Below, in pieces: positions 54,431 through 63,388 of a DNA stretch of 64,000 nt (its first letter is position 1; every line of letters begins with the position of its first letter). A program made the translations under genes and the position numbers. The notes below the pieces were generated by a model. It saw only the letters and a program-made list of their open reading frames with translations. It was not told the origin of the DNA and did no database searches. Origin of the DNA: Inhella inkyongensis (GTDB lineage: Bacteria; Pseudomonadota; Gammaproteobacteria; Burkholderiales; Burkholderiaceae_C); assembly GCF_005952805.1 (NCBI RefSeq), contig NZ_CP040709.1:1116001-1180000 (forward strand), given 5' to 3'.

Positions 54431-55139
54431 GTACCAAGAACTGCGCGCCATCGAGGCCCGCTACGCCCGCCGCGCCGCCCAGCCCGGGCTGCAGGATCGC
54501 TACAGCCCGCTGCGCCCCGAAGTGAACCGACTGCTGCAGGAGCGTCAGCGCGCGCTGGTGCGCTGGCTGGCCGCGCGTTACCCGCAAGGGGTGGCCGACC
54601 TGCGCCTGCTGGAGGTGGGGTGCGGCGCCGGCGGCAATCTGCTGGAGTTGCTGCAGCTGGGCTTTGCGCCCGGGCATCTGGCCGGTGCCGAGCTCTTGCC
54701 TGAGCGTCTGGCGCTGGCGCGGCCTCGCCTGCCCGCCGCCCTGAGCCTGCACGCCGGAGATGCCTGCGCACTGCCGTTGAACCCCGCCAGCCTGGACCTG
54801 GTGCTGACCTCTACCGTGTTCTCCTCCATCCTGGACGCTGGCCTGCAGCAGCGCCTGGCTCAGGCCATTAGGGGCTGGCTCAAGCCGGGTGGGGCGCTGA
54901 TCTGCTATGACTTCGTCGTCGACAATCCGCGCAATCCCGATGTGCGCGGTCTGCGCTTGCGGCGCCTGCGTGAACTGTTCCCTGATGCCGAACTTCGCAG
55001 CCAGCGCGTGACGCTGGCGCCGCCGCTGGCGCGTGGGCTGTGCCGTGTGCACCCGGCCCTCTACGGTCTGGCCAACGCCTTGCCCTGGCTGCGCACGCAT
55101 CGGCTGAGCTTTTTGGTTAAACCTGAGACTTCCGCATGA
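54423..55139 (+). CDS. Class I SAM-dependent methyltransferase
   Basis: A 238-residue methyltransferase with SAM-binding [16 protein letters not shown] near residues 62-77 and [13 protein letters not shown] near 125. It lies inside the polysaccharide operon, so it probably methylates a sugar or a lipid-linked intermediate, but the acceptor cannot be told. The ATG lies inside the end of the preceding glycosyltransferase. Confidence 0.82.
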   Translation: MSEYQELRAIEARYARRAAQPGLQDRYSPLRPEVNRLLQERQRALVRWLAARYPQGVADLRLLEVGCGAGGNLLELLQLGFAPGHLAGAELLPERLALARPRLPAALSLHAGDACALPLNPASLDLVLTSTVFSSILDAGLQQRLAQAIRGWLKPGGALICYDFVVDNPRNPDVRGLRLRRLRELFPDAELRSQRVTLAPPLARGLCRVHPALYGLANALPWLRTHRLSFLVKPETSA

Positions 55140-56305
55140 GTTCCGAGTCCGCGCTTCCCTTCTTGCCCTTCGCCTTGCCCGAGATTGGCGAGGAGGAGAT
55201 TGCCGAGGTGGTCGACACGCTCCGCAGCGGCTGGGTCACCACCGGCCCCAAGGCCAAGCGCTTCGAGCAGGCCTTTGCCGACTTCCTGGGCGATAGCGGC
55301 CTGCATTGCATCGCCGTCAACAGCGCTACGGCTGGCCTGCATCTGGCCCTTGAGGCCATTGGCATCGGCCCGGGCGATGAGGTCATCACCACCACCCACA
55401 CATTCACCGCGACGGCTGAGGTGGTGCGCTACCTCGGGGCGGACGTGAAGCTAGTGGACATCGACCCGGCCACGCTCAATATCGATCTGGACCAGGTCGA
55501 GGCCGCGATCGGCCCCAAGACCCGCGCCATCATCCCGGTGCACTACGCCGGCTTGGCGGTGGACATGATTCGGCTGCTGGACATCGCCCGCCGCCACGGC
55601 CTGCGGGTGGTGGAAGACGCGGCGCATGCCCTGCCCACCACCTTGGAGCGCGAACTGATCGGCACCCTGGGCAGCGACGCCACGGTGTTCAGCTTCTACG
55701 CCAACAAGACCATGACCACGGGCGAAGGCGGCATGTTGGTGACACGCAATGCCGAGCTGGCCGCGCGCGCCAAGGTGATGCGCCTGCATGGCATCAACCG
55801 CGATGCCTTCGACCGCTTCACCGCCAAGACGCCGTCCTGGTACTACGAAATCGTCGCGCCGGGCTTCAAGTACAACCTGACCGACATCGCTGCCGCCCTG
55901 GGGCTGCATCAGCTTAAGCGCCTGCCGGCCTTTCAGGCCCGGCGCGAGGCGATCGCCCAGCGCTATCTGGCTGAGCTGAAGGACCTGCCGCTGATCTTGC
56001 CGCCGCAGGCTCAAGCCGGAGACACGCATTCCTGGCACCTGTTCGTGCTGCGCCTGCGCGACGACGCACCGGTGAGCCGCGATGCCTTCATCGAGCGCAT
56101 GTTTGCGTTGGGCATCGGTTGCAGCGTGCATTACGTGCCCCTGCATCAGCATCCCTATTGGCGCGAGCGCTATGACCTGACGCCGGCGATGTTCCCGCAC
56201 AGCCAGAAGGCCTATGAGGCCACGGTCAGCATTCCGCTCTACACGGCAATGACGGATGCGGATGTGGCGCGGGTGATTGCGGCGGTGCGCCAGAGCCTGA
56301 GCTAA
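55136..56305 (+). CDS. DegT/DnrJ sugar aminotransferase (ArnB/PglE-like)
   Basis: A 389-residue PLP enzyme. [19 protein letters not shown] near residues 29-47, [24 protein letters not shown] and [15 protein letters not shown] (Schiff-base Lys) are clear. This group aminates C4 of 4-keto sugars. Its partner is probably the 4,6-dehydratase at 56901, giving a UDP-4-amino-4,6-dideoxy sugar. It is a second aminotransferase, distinct from the WbpE-like one. Confidence 0.88.
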   Translation: MSSESALPFLPFALPEIGEEEIAEVVDTLRSGWVTTGPKAKRFEQAFADFLGDSGLHCIAVNSATAGLHLALEAIGIGPGDEVITTTHTFTATAEVVRYLGADVKLVDIDPATLNIDLDQVEAAIGPKTRAIIPVHYAGLAVDMIRLLDIARRHGLRVVEDAAHALPTTLERELIGTLGSDATVFSFYANKTMTTGEGGMLVTRNAELAARAKVMRLHGINRDAFDRFTAKTPSWYYEIVAPGFKYNLTDIAAALGLHQLKRLPAFQARREAIAQRYLAELKDLPLILPPQAQAGDTHSWHLFVLRLRDDAPVSRDAFIERMFALGIGCSVHYVPLHQHPYWRERYDLTPAMFPHSQKAYEATVSIPLYTAMTDADVARVIAAVRQSLS

Positions 56306-56310
56306 GGCCC

Positions 56311-56904
56311 ATGGGCAAGCGCGTGATGGATCTGCTGGTGGCGACCGCGGCCTTGGCTCTGCTGGCGCCGCTGCTGCTGGGTCTGGCGTTGTGGATCAAG
56401 CTGGATTCACCCGGCCCGGTGCTGTTTCGGCAGCAACGTGTGGGCCGCCATGGGCGGCTGTTCTGGATCCATAAATTCCGCACCATGCGCGCCGATGCCG
56501 AAGGCCTGCCCCTGACCGTGGGCCAGGATGCGCGCATCACCCCTGCCGGGCAGTGGTTGCGGCGCAGCAAGCTGGATGAGTTGCCCCAACTCTGGGATGT
56601 GCTGCGCGGTGCCATGAGTTTGGTGGGTCCACGCCCCGAAGTGCCGCGCTATGTGGCCCATTACCCCGAGCATTTGCGCGCCCAGGCATTGGCAGTGCGA
56701 CCGGGGCTGACCGATCCGGTGTCTCTGGCGCATCTGCACGAGGCCGAGTTGCTGGCGGCCGCGGCCGACCCGGAGCGCATCTATATCGAGCAGATCCTGC
56801 CGGCCAAGCTGGAAGCGGCTGTGGCCTATGCCCAGCGCGCCAGCCTGGGCTCGGACTTGCGCGTCATCGGCCAGACCATCTGGCGTCTTTGGATCCGGGC
56901 ATGA
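56311..56904 (+). CDS. Initiating sugar-phosphate transferase (PglC/WcaJ-type)
   Basis: A 197-residue monotopic phosphoglycosyltransferase. It has a membrane-inserted hairpin (VMDLLVATAALALLAPLLLGLALWIKLDSPGP), then RQQRVGRHGRLFWIHKFRTM, SKLDELPQLWDVLRGAMSLVGPRP and RPGLTDP. It puts the first sugar phosphate on undecaprenyl phosphate. The short length matches PglC-like enzymes. The likely substrate is the UDP-amino-dideoxy sugar made by its neighbours. It overlaps the next gene by four bases. Confidence 0.92.
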   Translation: MGKRVMDLLVATAALALLAPLLLGLALWIKLDSPGPVLFRQQRVGRHGRLFWIHKFRTMRADAEGLPLTVGQDARITPAGQWLRRSKLDELPQLWDVLRGAMSLVGPRPEVPRYVAHYPEHLRAQALAVRPGLTDPVSLAHLHEAELLAAAADPERIYIEQILPAKLEAAVAYAQRASLGSDLRVIGQTIWRLWIRA

Positions 56905-58772
56905 ACCTTTCTTTGCGTTTTTGGGCTGCCCTGGATGGCTTGCTGGTGCGCCTGCGCCAGCGTCGCGCCACGCTGTCCCTGCTGATGGACTTGGCCGTGG
57001 TGGCGTTGAGCTGGCAGGCCACCTATCTATTCCGCCTGGGTTTCGAGCGCTGGGCCTCGGCCCGGCCGGCTTATGACGCGGCGGTGCTGGCGGGCTTGTT
57101 GCTGCTCTACGCGCTGGTGTTCCTGCTGCTGCAGGTGCCGCGCTCGATCTGGCGCTTCTCGGGCTTCGGGGAGGTCAAGCGCCTGGCCTGGGCTTGTTTG
57201 TTGGCCGGAGCCCTGGGTGGCGCGGCGGTGCGAGCCTTGGGCCTGGAGGGCGTGCCGCGTGCGGTGCTGGCGCTTCATCCGGTGATGGCACTGATGGGCT
57301 TGGTGCTGGTGCGAATCCTCTACCGCATGCTCTACGAGCACATGCGCGCGCGCCTGCATCGCGGTTCGGGTACGGTGCGGCAGCTGCTGATCCTGGGCGC
57401 CGGTGAGGCGGCCACGCGCCTGATCGCCGGCCTGCGCGATGGCGACAGTCTGATTCACGGCTTGCTGGACGACGACCCGACCAAAACGGGGCAGCGCATC
57501 GCCGGTTGTCCGGTTCTTGGGGCCTTGGACTCCCTGGGCGCGCAATGCGAGCGTTTGCCGCTTACGCACCTGGTGATTGCCATGCCCTCGCTGCGCGGCG
57601 CGGCGCGGCGCCGCGTGTTCGACCTGGCCAGCGCCACCGGCCTGCCGGTGCTGACCGTGCCCAGCGCCGATGAACTGCGCGACGGCATGCCCCTGGAGCG
57701 GGTGCGTGACATCAAGCCCGAGGACCTGTTGGGGCGTGAGCCGGTGCAACTGGATGAGGCGGGCATCGGCGAGATGATCGCGGGCAGTACGGTGCTGATC
57801 ACCGGCGCCGGTGGCTCCATCGGCAGCGAGCTCTGCCGCCAAGTGGCGCGCTATGCGCCGCGCATCTTGGTGCTCTATGAGCTGAGCGAGTTCAATCTCT
57901 ACGCCATCGAGCAAGAGCTGGGCGAGCGCTTTCCGACGCTTCAACTGGTGCGCGTGATCGGCGACGTCAAGGACCTGGCGCACCTGCGCGCCACCCTGGG
58001 CCAGTGGCGCCCTCAGCTGCTTTTCCACGCCGCGGCCTTCAAGCATGTGCCACTGATGGAGGAAGAGCACAACGCCTGGGCCTGCGTGCGCAACAACACC
58101 CTGGGCACCTATCACGCCGCCCTGGCCGCGGCCGAAGTGGGCGTGGCGCGCTTTGTGCTCATCAGTACCGACAAGGCTGTGAACCCCACCAATGTGATGG
58201 GCGCCAGCAAGCGCGCGGCCGAATTGGTGATTGCCGCCCTCGCGCGCGAGCACGCGAGCACGCGCTTCATGGCGGTGCGCTTTGGCAATGTGCTGGGTTC
58301 CAGCGGCAGCGTGATCCCCAAATTCAAGGAGCAGATTGCGCGCGGTGGTCCGGTTACCGTGACCCACCCCGACATCATTCGCTACTTCATGACCATTCCC
58401 GAAGCGGCACGCCTGGTGCTCCAGGCCGCCGCTATCGGCGAAAGCGGTCAGGTGCTGGTGCTGGACATGGGCGAGCCGGTCAAGATCGTGGAACTGGCGC
58501 GCACCATGATTCGGCTCAGCGGCCGTACGTTGGATGAAATCGGCGTCGTCTTCAGCGGTTTAAGGCCTGGCGAGAAGATGTATGAGGAGTTGCTCGTGAG
58601 CGATGAAAAGACGCGTGTCACTTCCGTAAAAGCACTTCGTGCAGCGTCTCTGCAAGAAGAACCGGCCTCTTCGCATGTGATCCTTAAGTGGCTCCATACC
58701 GCCAAAGATGAAAATGTGAGAGCGTCAGACCTTCTTGCGATGTTGGTTGCGGAATATCAACCCCCCAAATAA
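56901..58772 (+). CDS. UDP-sugar 4,6-dehydratase (WbpM/CapD/PglF family)
   Basis: A 623-residue membrane protein with four N-terminal helices, a first Rossmann domain (LLILGAGEAATRLIAGL) and a catalytic SDR domain. The SDR domain has VLITGAGGSIGSELCRQ near residue 297 and VNPTNVMGASKRAAEL near 430, with Met in place of the usual Tyr, as in WbpM. It converts UDP-GlcNAc to the 4-keto-6-deoxy sugar. The last 200 bases have lower GC and different codon use from the rest. It ends the operon. Confidence 0.93.
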   Translation: MNLSLRFWAALDGLLVRLRQRRATLSLLMDLAVVALSWQATYLFRLGFERWASARPAYDAAVLAGLLLLYALVFLLLQVPRSIWRFSGFGEVKRLAWACLLAGALGGAAVRALGLEGVPRAVLALHPVMALMGLVLVRILYRMLYEHMRARLHRGSGTVRQLLILGAGEAATRLIAGLRDGDSLIHGLLDDDPTKTGQRIAGCPVLGALDSLGAQCERLPLTHLVIAMPSLRGAARRRVFDLASATGLPVLTVPSADELRDGMPLERVRDIKPEDLLGREPVQLDEAGIGEMIAGSTVLITGAGGSIGSELCRQVARYAPRILVLYELSEFNLYAIEQELGERFPTLQLVRVIGDVKDLAHLRATLGQWRPQLLFHAAAFKHVPLMEEEHNAWACVRNNTLGTYHAALAAAEVGVARFVLISTDKAVNPTNVMGASKRAAELVIAALAREHASTRFMAVRFGNVLGSSGSVIPKFKEQIARGGPVTVTHPDIIRYFMTIPEAARLVLQAAAIGESGQVLVLDMGEPVKIVELARTMIRLSGRTLDEIGVVFSGLRPGEKMYEELLVSDEKTRVTSVKALRAASLQEEPASSHVILKWLHTAKDENVRASDLLAMLVAEYQPPK

Positions 58773-58774
58773 TA

Positions 58775-61255
58775 CTACTTATTGCCAATCGCTTTCTTAA
58801 TCTCATCAAGCAGTTTCTGGTCGGTGACTTCTTTTCCTTGAATACCCCCCGGCAGGGTTACGGACTTCCCGCTCTCTGTTGTTCTGCTGGGTTCAGAATG
58901 CGAAGCGCCTTTTTGTGGCGCAGCCTTTTCAGGCGCGGCCTGATTAATGCGCTCATTCGAGTTGGGCGTGGGGCTGCTCTGAGTTTGGCGAGTAATTGGT
59001 CGGCTGGTTACAATGTCCGAAGAATCCATTTCATCAGGCTGTGAATCCGATTTGTTGGCAAGCGATGGCGTCTTCCGGACTGGAATCTTTGAGAAACCAA
59101 GATCAGAGCTTGCAGGGGAGCGCGGCGATGGATTCGGGTTCATCGTCGGCGCAACTTCTGTTCTGGGCTCTGGTTCAAGGGCCACCCGCGAAACTGGCAA
59201 ACTTTGGACCCAACTTCCATAGCTCTTTCTTACTGCCTGCGCGACTTCCTCTGCTTCGTAATCATCATTTATCACATGCGGTGTGATCATGACGAGCAAC
59301 TCCGTCTCCGAGGAAACATCAGACCTCTTTCCAAAAACACCACCTATTACAGGTAGGTCCTTAAGGAACGGTAAGCCATCCGCGCTGATTTTCCCGTTGT
59401 TCAAGATTAGTCCGCCCAGGAGTACCGTGGATCCGTCCCGCAGCGATATCTTGGTATCGATGCGGCGGTTGGAGATAGTGGGCGAGCTACTAACGCCAGT
59501 GGTCGTGGCTTCGGCGCTACTAACCTCCTGCGATACCTCTAAATCCATCCTGTTGCCTGAGTTGATTACCGGTCTAACCTGCAGGATCACACCGGTGGAT
59601 CGATATTGAATCTGCTGGAGTACGCCTAGCTGATTACCTCCAAAAAGCCCACCGCTGGAGGTTTGTCCGGTGCTCTGCACGCTGGTAACTACTGGAACTT
59701 CACGCCCCACCGAAATGGTCGCGGACTCCCCGTTTCGAGCCAGAACTCTTGGATTCGAAAGAATTCGGCCTTTGCCTTTTGACGACAGAAGACTGAGATT
59801 GGCCATTACGGTTCTAGCGTCATTGACCATACCAAGATTGAATCCGCTTCCGTTCAGCGATCCAGAGCGGCTTCCAGCACTGCCCACCGCAGTCTGATTG
59901 TTGCCGGACCAGCTAACTCCGAGTTCTTCTTTGGCGTCAGTGGTCACCTCTGCAACCACTACTTCGATCCATGCCGATTTTGTCGGTCGATCCAGCTCCC
60001 GTAGCAGATCAATCAGTTGTTGTTGCTCTTCGGCACTGGTGCCGCGGATGATCAATGTATTTGTGGCGTTATTTACGGTTACGCGCCCAAAGCTGCTTCT
60101 CGTCGGCTGTTGCGCTGAGGCCCCCGACGGAGCTGTGGGCTGGCTTCCTGCTCCCCCGAGCACTTCGCCGAGAGTTAAGGCGAGGGATTTCGCATCAGCA
60201 TACTTCACAGCATAGGTGAAAAGGCCGCCACGGACCGTAGCCGTGCCAATCGGCGCCTTATCCAGCTCTGCTGCCCAATGCAGCGTATGGTCGAGCAATG
60301 CTTGATTGGTTGCAAAGACAAAGACGCTGGAAATAGAAGGGACGGGCAGGAGTAAAACTGTTGCTTGCGTCGCGCCGGAATTGCCTCCGGCCGCAATGCC
60401 CTGGGCATTCAGCACATCGGTCAGCTTCTGAGCGAGATCCGTCGGGCTCGCGTAACTGGGTGTTACGCGTGCGGCAATTCGGCCCCGCATTCTTGGTTGA
60501 TCGAAACTCTGAATAATGGTAAGCGCCGCACGCACCTCGCCTGCTTGTCCGCTTATCAACAAAGCGTTTCTTGCATTGTCTTCCTGAATCTGAACCCGCT
60601 GGCCCATGATTTGACGGAGCCACTGAACAACCTCGCTGTTCCGTACGTACTCCATCTCTACATAGTGATGGATGGCATTGAAGCTTGGTGTTCCATCGCC
60701 AAGCTGTTTTCCACTCATTAAAATGTTGGAGCTAATTGGACCTTGCTGCTGTGGCGAAATCTTTATCAACCCTTCCAAGTCTTCAACTTGTAGTTGATAG
60801 CTCCGCAAGAGGCTGACTGCCAATTCCGCCATGCGCTTTTTACTGAGCGGTCGAGACGTTTTGAAGGTCACGGGATCAGTGCGTGTTCCTACGGCCGGAT
60901 CAAGTGAATATGGGCGCTTCAGTACGTTGCCGTACAAAATCTGAACAAACATTGGAAGAGGAGTTTGCTCGATGGCAATGCTCACTTCTTCAGTGTCGTC
61001 CGGGAAATTGGCTGATCTGCTGCTGATGGCCTTTTCACCTGAGCCTACTTGGCGGGGTGGCATGAAGGTTGGGGCTTCTGACGCCTGCAGGCTCGGAATT
61101 AGATTTGCTTCTTCTGGCTTGCTCCGACTGTCGGTCGCCTGAAAAACGGGAGTCTTCTTGAAGTGTAAAGATTCCAAGTCCTTCGGCTGAGAGGTGCAAG
61201 CGCTAAGCGCTAGTGTGGCCAAGCAGAGGCTGATGGGTGATTGAGCGCGGGTCAT
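58775..61255 (-). CDS. gspD: Secretin (GspD/PilQ/MshL-like) lipoprotein
   Basis: An 826-residue outer-membrane channel protein with a lipoprotein signal (LATLALSAC, Cys20) and N-domains with ring-forming repeats (VEMEYVRNSEVVQWLRQIM, VTVNNATNTLIIRGT). The secretin core follows: ILSNPRVLARNGESATISVG through TVLLGGLILNN and LPVIGGVFGKR to LLVMITPHVI. A long Ser/Pro-rich tail of about 150 residues follows; such tails are uncommon. The start is ATG 61255, overlapping the PilP-like gene. It is the last gene of a minus-strand cluster that continues beyond the window. GC is clearly lower than in the rest of the window. Confidence 0.88.
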   Translation of the reverse strand: MTRAQSPISLCLATLALSACTSQPKDLESLHFKKTPVFQATDSRSKPEEANLIPSLQASEAPTFMPPRQVGSGEKAISSRSANFPDDTEEVSIAIEQTPLPMFVQILYGNVLKRPYSLDPAVGTRTDPVTFKTSRPLSKKRMAELAVSLLRSYQLQVEDLEGLIKISPQQQGPISSNILMSGKQLGDGTPSFNAIHHYVEMEYVRNSEVVQWLRQIMGQRVQIQEDNARNALLISGQAGEVRAALTIIQSFDQPRMRGRIAARVTPSYASPTDLAQKLTDVLNAQGIAAGGNSGATQATVLLLPVPSISSVFVFATNQALLDHTLHWAAELDKAPIGTATVRGGLFTYAVKYADAKSLALTLGEVLGGAGSQPTAPSGASAQQPTRSSFGRVTVNNATNTLIIRGTSAEEQQQLIDLLRELDRPTKSAWIEVVVAEVTTDAKEELGVSWSGNNQTAVGSAGSRSGSLNGSGFNLGMVNDARTVMANLSLLSSKGKGRILSNPRVLARNGESATISVGREVPVVTSVQSTGQTSSGGLFGGNQLGVLQQIQYRSTGVILQVRPVINSGNRMDLEVSQEVSSAEATTTGVSSSPTISNRRIDTKISLRDGSTVLLGGLILNNGKISADGLPFLKDLPVIGGVFGKRSDVSSETELLVMITPHVINDDYEAEEVAQAVRKSYGSWVQSLPVSRVALEPEPRTEVAPTMNPNPSPRSPASSDLGFSKIPVRKTPSLANKSDSQPDEMDSSDIVTSRPITRQTQSSPTPNSNERINQAAPEKAAPQKGASHSEPSRTTESGKSVTLPGGIQGKEVTDQKLLDEIKKAIGNK

Positions 61256-61749
61256 GGTGTGGCAATGTAGGCAAGTGTCAGCTGGCGACGACCATGCTTT
61301 AAGGTGACTTCGGAGTCTGAAATGGCAGTAATTAAGTAACCGCCGGGTAGCTTTTCGCCAACTTTTAAATATTGAACTTCTTGACTGCCTTCTCGTGACA
61401 CTAGAAGTTGCCAGTGGCCAATCGAAAAAGTTGCTCCAACAAGGCGCCATGAGGGAGGAGTCAGTGTTGGCTCACGTGGTGGAAGAGGATCACGTAGTTC
61501 GAACTCCCACAACGGCCAGGGAATGCCAACGGACTCCGGAAGTTCGGTAGCGGGACTTGATGCCTGCGATCCGCGGGAAAATGCATCCTTCGCCGTCTTG
61601 GGGCGATATCCGGGTTGAAGGTAATTCTTGGAATCGGATTGGCCGATGGCAAGGCCATTTGCGTGACCATACAATAATGCGCCAAGCGTTAGTAGTATTC
61701 CGAGCGCCAGTAGTGAATGCTCGCGGACTTTAGAAAAATATATTTTCAT
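61252..61749 (-). CDS. GspC/PilP-like inner-membrane assembly protein
   Basis: A 165-residue protein with one membrane helix (LALGILLTLGALLYGHANG, about 14-32), a proline-rich linker and a small C-terminal beta domain (WRLVGATFSIGHWQLLVSREG, KVGEKLPGGYLITAI, VTLKHGRRQLTL) of the GspC-HR/PilP type. It should couple the inner-membrane platform to the secretin next door, whose gene it overlaps by four bases. Confidence 0.7.
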   Translation of the reverse strand: MKIYFSKVREHSLLALGILLTLGALLYGHANGLAIGQSDSKNYLQPGYRPKTAKDAFSRGSQASSPATELPESVGIPWPLWEFELRDPLPPREPTLTPPSWRLVGATFSIGHWQLLVSREGSQEVQYLKVGEKLPGGYLITAISDSEVTLKHGRRQLTLAYIATP

Positions 61750-61769
61750 GGGCTGCGAAATGGGATATT

Positions 61770-62348
61770 TTATTTTGCGCGAAATGAAACAAGGCGCTCT
61801 ATATCAAATTCGAAAGTGTTATTGCGAACTACGATCGCGTTGATCTTCCACTGAAATCTCTGGTCATTGATGAATGCGTGATAGAGTCTTTGCAATTCAT
61901 CGGGCTTGAAAGTTCCGCTAATGATCGCCCTTGCGCGGCCAATATCGAGTGATTTCATATCTGCGGATTGGTTGTCTTTTGGATCCTTTGTGTTTAGTGT
62001 TTGACTGAGATCGGCGAGCCGTACTTGGCATGTGATTGGGATGGTGTTGCAGTGCTCCCGGAGGCTATATATCAACTGAGCGCGAACCATTTGCTCGGTG
62101 TCTTGAGTTTCGAGCTTGGAGAATACCCTTGAGCGTTCGCTGGCCAGCTCTTGAGTGCGCAGCGTCCGTGCTTCAAGTTCACTTGGGTTCGCTCGATTAA
62201 TCCTCGTGACTAGCTGCTTGGCACTTGCTGAGAGGACTGCAGTCTGTTGGGCCAGCTCGTCCGCACCCGCCCAAGCCACAATTCCGATCAAAAGACAAAG
62301 CAGCGACAGCAGTCGCGACGGCGCCTGTGAAAGTGAAACTTTATTCAT
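61770..62348 (-). CDS. GspM/PilO-like assembly protein
   Basis: A 192-residue protein with one N-terminal membrane helix (LLSLLCLLIGIVAWAG), a helical coiled-coil-like stretch (residues 30-90) and a C-terminal alpha-beta domain (GTFKPDELQRLYHAFINDQRFQWKI). Its size, topology and place behind a GspL-like gene fit GspM or PilO, platform proteins of type II secretion or type IV pili. The sequence itself gives no strong signature. It overlaps the upstream gene by four bases. Confidence 0.55.
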   Translation of the reverse strand: MNKVSLSQAPSRLLSLLCLLIGIVAWAGADELAQQTAVLSASAKQLVTRINRANPSELEARTLRTQELASERSRVFSKLETQDTEQMVRAQLIYSLREHCNTIPITCQVRLADLSQTLNTKDPKDNQSADMKSLDIGRARAIISGTFKPDELQRLYHAFINDQRFQWKINAIVVRNNTFEFDIERLVSFRAK

Positions 62349-63388
62349 GGTTTTTGACTGGTAGGTAGGATCAGCCTTTTCAAGGCTGTGGTCTTCATTC
62401 CGAAGGTGGCCCCAGTCAATTCTGTGTGCTCTCTGAGCTCGACATCGGCGAAGCCATGGATGGCTTCTAGGCGCTTTAGCAGCGCTGGGAGGTCGATTTC
62501 TCCCCCTGCGGTGGTAACCTGTATCCGCAGTTGGTCTCCCCTTAATTCGAGCTCTTTGATTACAACTCCAGAGTGCTCTAAAGCTGGACGCAGAGCTTCA
62601 AGAACATAGTCGAAAGGAACGCTGGCTGCGAAGGTCTTGTATTGGACAAGCCATTCATCATCTTTTTTGGCCTCGGAGCCGAGGCTGGCCATGCTGGAAA
62701 TGCGCTGATCTGCCAGTGCAGCTTCCGCCTCCAGAATGGTGAGACGCTGCCGGGCGCCTAACCAGTAGGCGCCATGGTAGGCAAGCCAGGCCAGACTAAG
62801 CCACAGTACAGTTGTCGGTGTCCAAGTAAGCAATCGTTGAGTCTTGGCGCCTACAAGCTGAACGAGGTTCGCATTTGATCGGGTATCGAGTGGGCGAAGA
62901 TCGGAAGCCCAGGCCCTGCGAAGTGGGTGCGGCGCTTCAATTGCAGTCATTTGCCAGCGGGAACTCTGAACGATCCCGTGCCGAAGCGTCCATAGTTCCG
63001 CCCCGGCGGCGCAGGGGCGGATCACTTCTCCATCCCCAAGAGGTTTCTCGAGGTAAAGGCTTTCTACGCTAAAGCGCAGATTCCTTGGTTGCCAATTAAG
63101 AGCCTCTAACGCTTGGCCGACCTCTTCAGCATCCCAGAACCATAGGCACAAGCTGTCTCCGTGAATGGCTGCAGAGCACCCTGACCGGGTGAAGGGCTGA
63201 AGGCGTTCTGCCTGCATCCTGGCGAAATTGCGGCGCTCGTTCCAAGAGAGCCCTTTGCATGGCAATGTCTCGAAGACACAGAGGCTTCGCGGCACCAGTA
63301 GCGTTCGCTGAAACGCCTTGACCCCAGTTCTGATGAGGCAAGGGCGACGGTCCTCAGCGAAGGTTAAAAGGTAGACGTGGTACAGCAT
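62345..63388 (-). CDS. GspL-like assembly protein
   Basis: A 347-residue protein with a cytoplasmic N-terminal domain (MLYHVYLLTFAEDRR), one membrane helix near residues 198-216 (VLWLSLAWLAYHGAYWL) and a periplasmic ferredoxin-like domain (VIKELELRGDQLRIQVTT, IDLPALLKRLEAIHGF). The layout fits GspL, which ties the cytoplasmic ATPase to the platform. ATG 63388 is preferred; a TTG at 63412 would lengthen the overlap with gspK. Confidence 0.65.
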   Translation of the reverse strand: MLYHVYLLTFAEDRRPCLIRTGVKAFQRTLLVPRSLCVFETLPCKGLSWNERRNFARMQAERLQPFTRSGCSAAIHGDSLCLWFWDAEEVGQALEALNWQPRNLRFSVESLYLEKPLGDGEVIRPCAAGAELWTLRHGIVQSSRWQMTAIEAPHPLRRAWASDLRPLDTRSNANLVQLVGAKTQRLLTWTPTTVLWLSLAWLAYHGAYWLGARQRLTILEAEAALADQRISSMASLGSEAKKDDEWLVQYKTFAASVPFDYVLEALRPALEHSGVVIKELELRGDQLRIQVTTAGGEIDLPALLKRLEAIHGFADVELREHTELTGATFGMKTTALKRLILPTSQKP

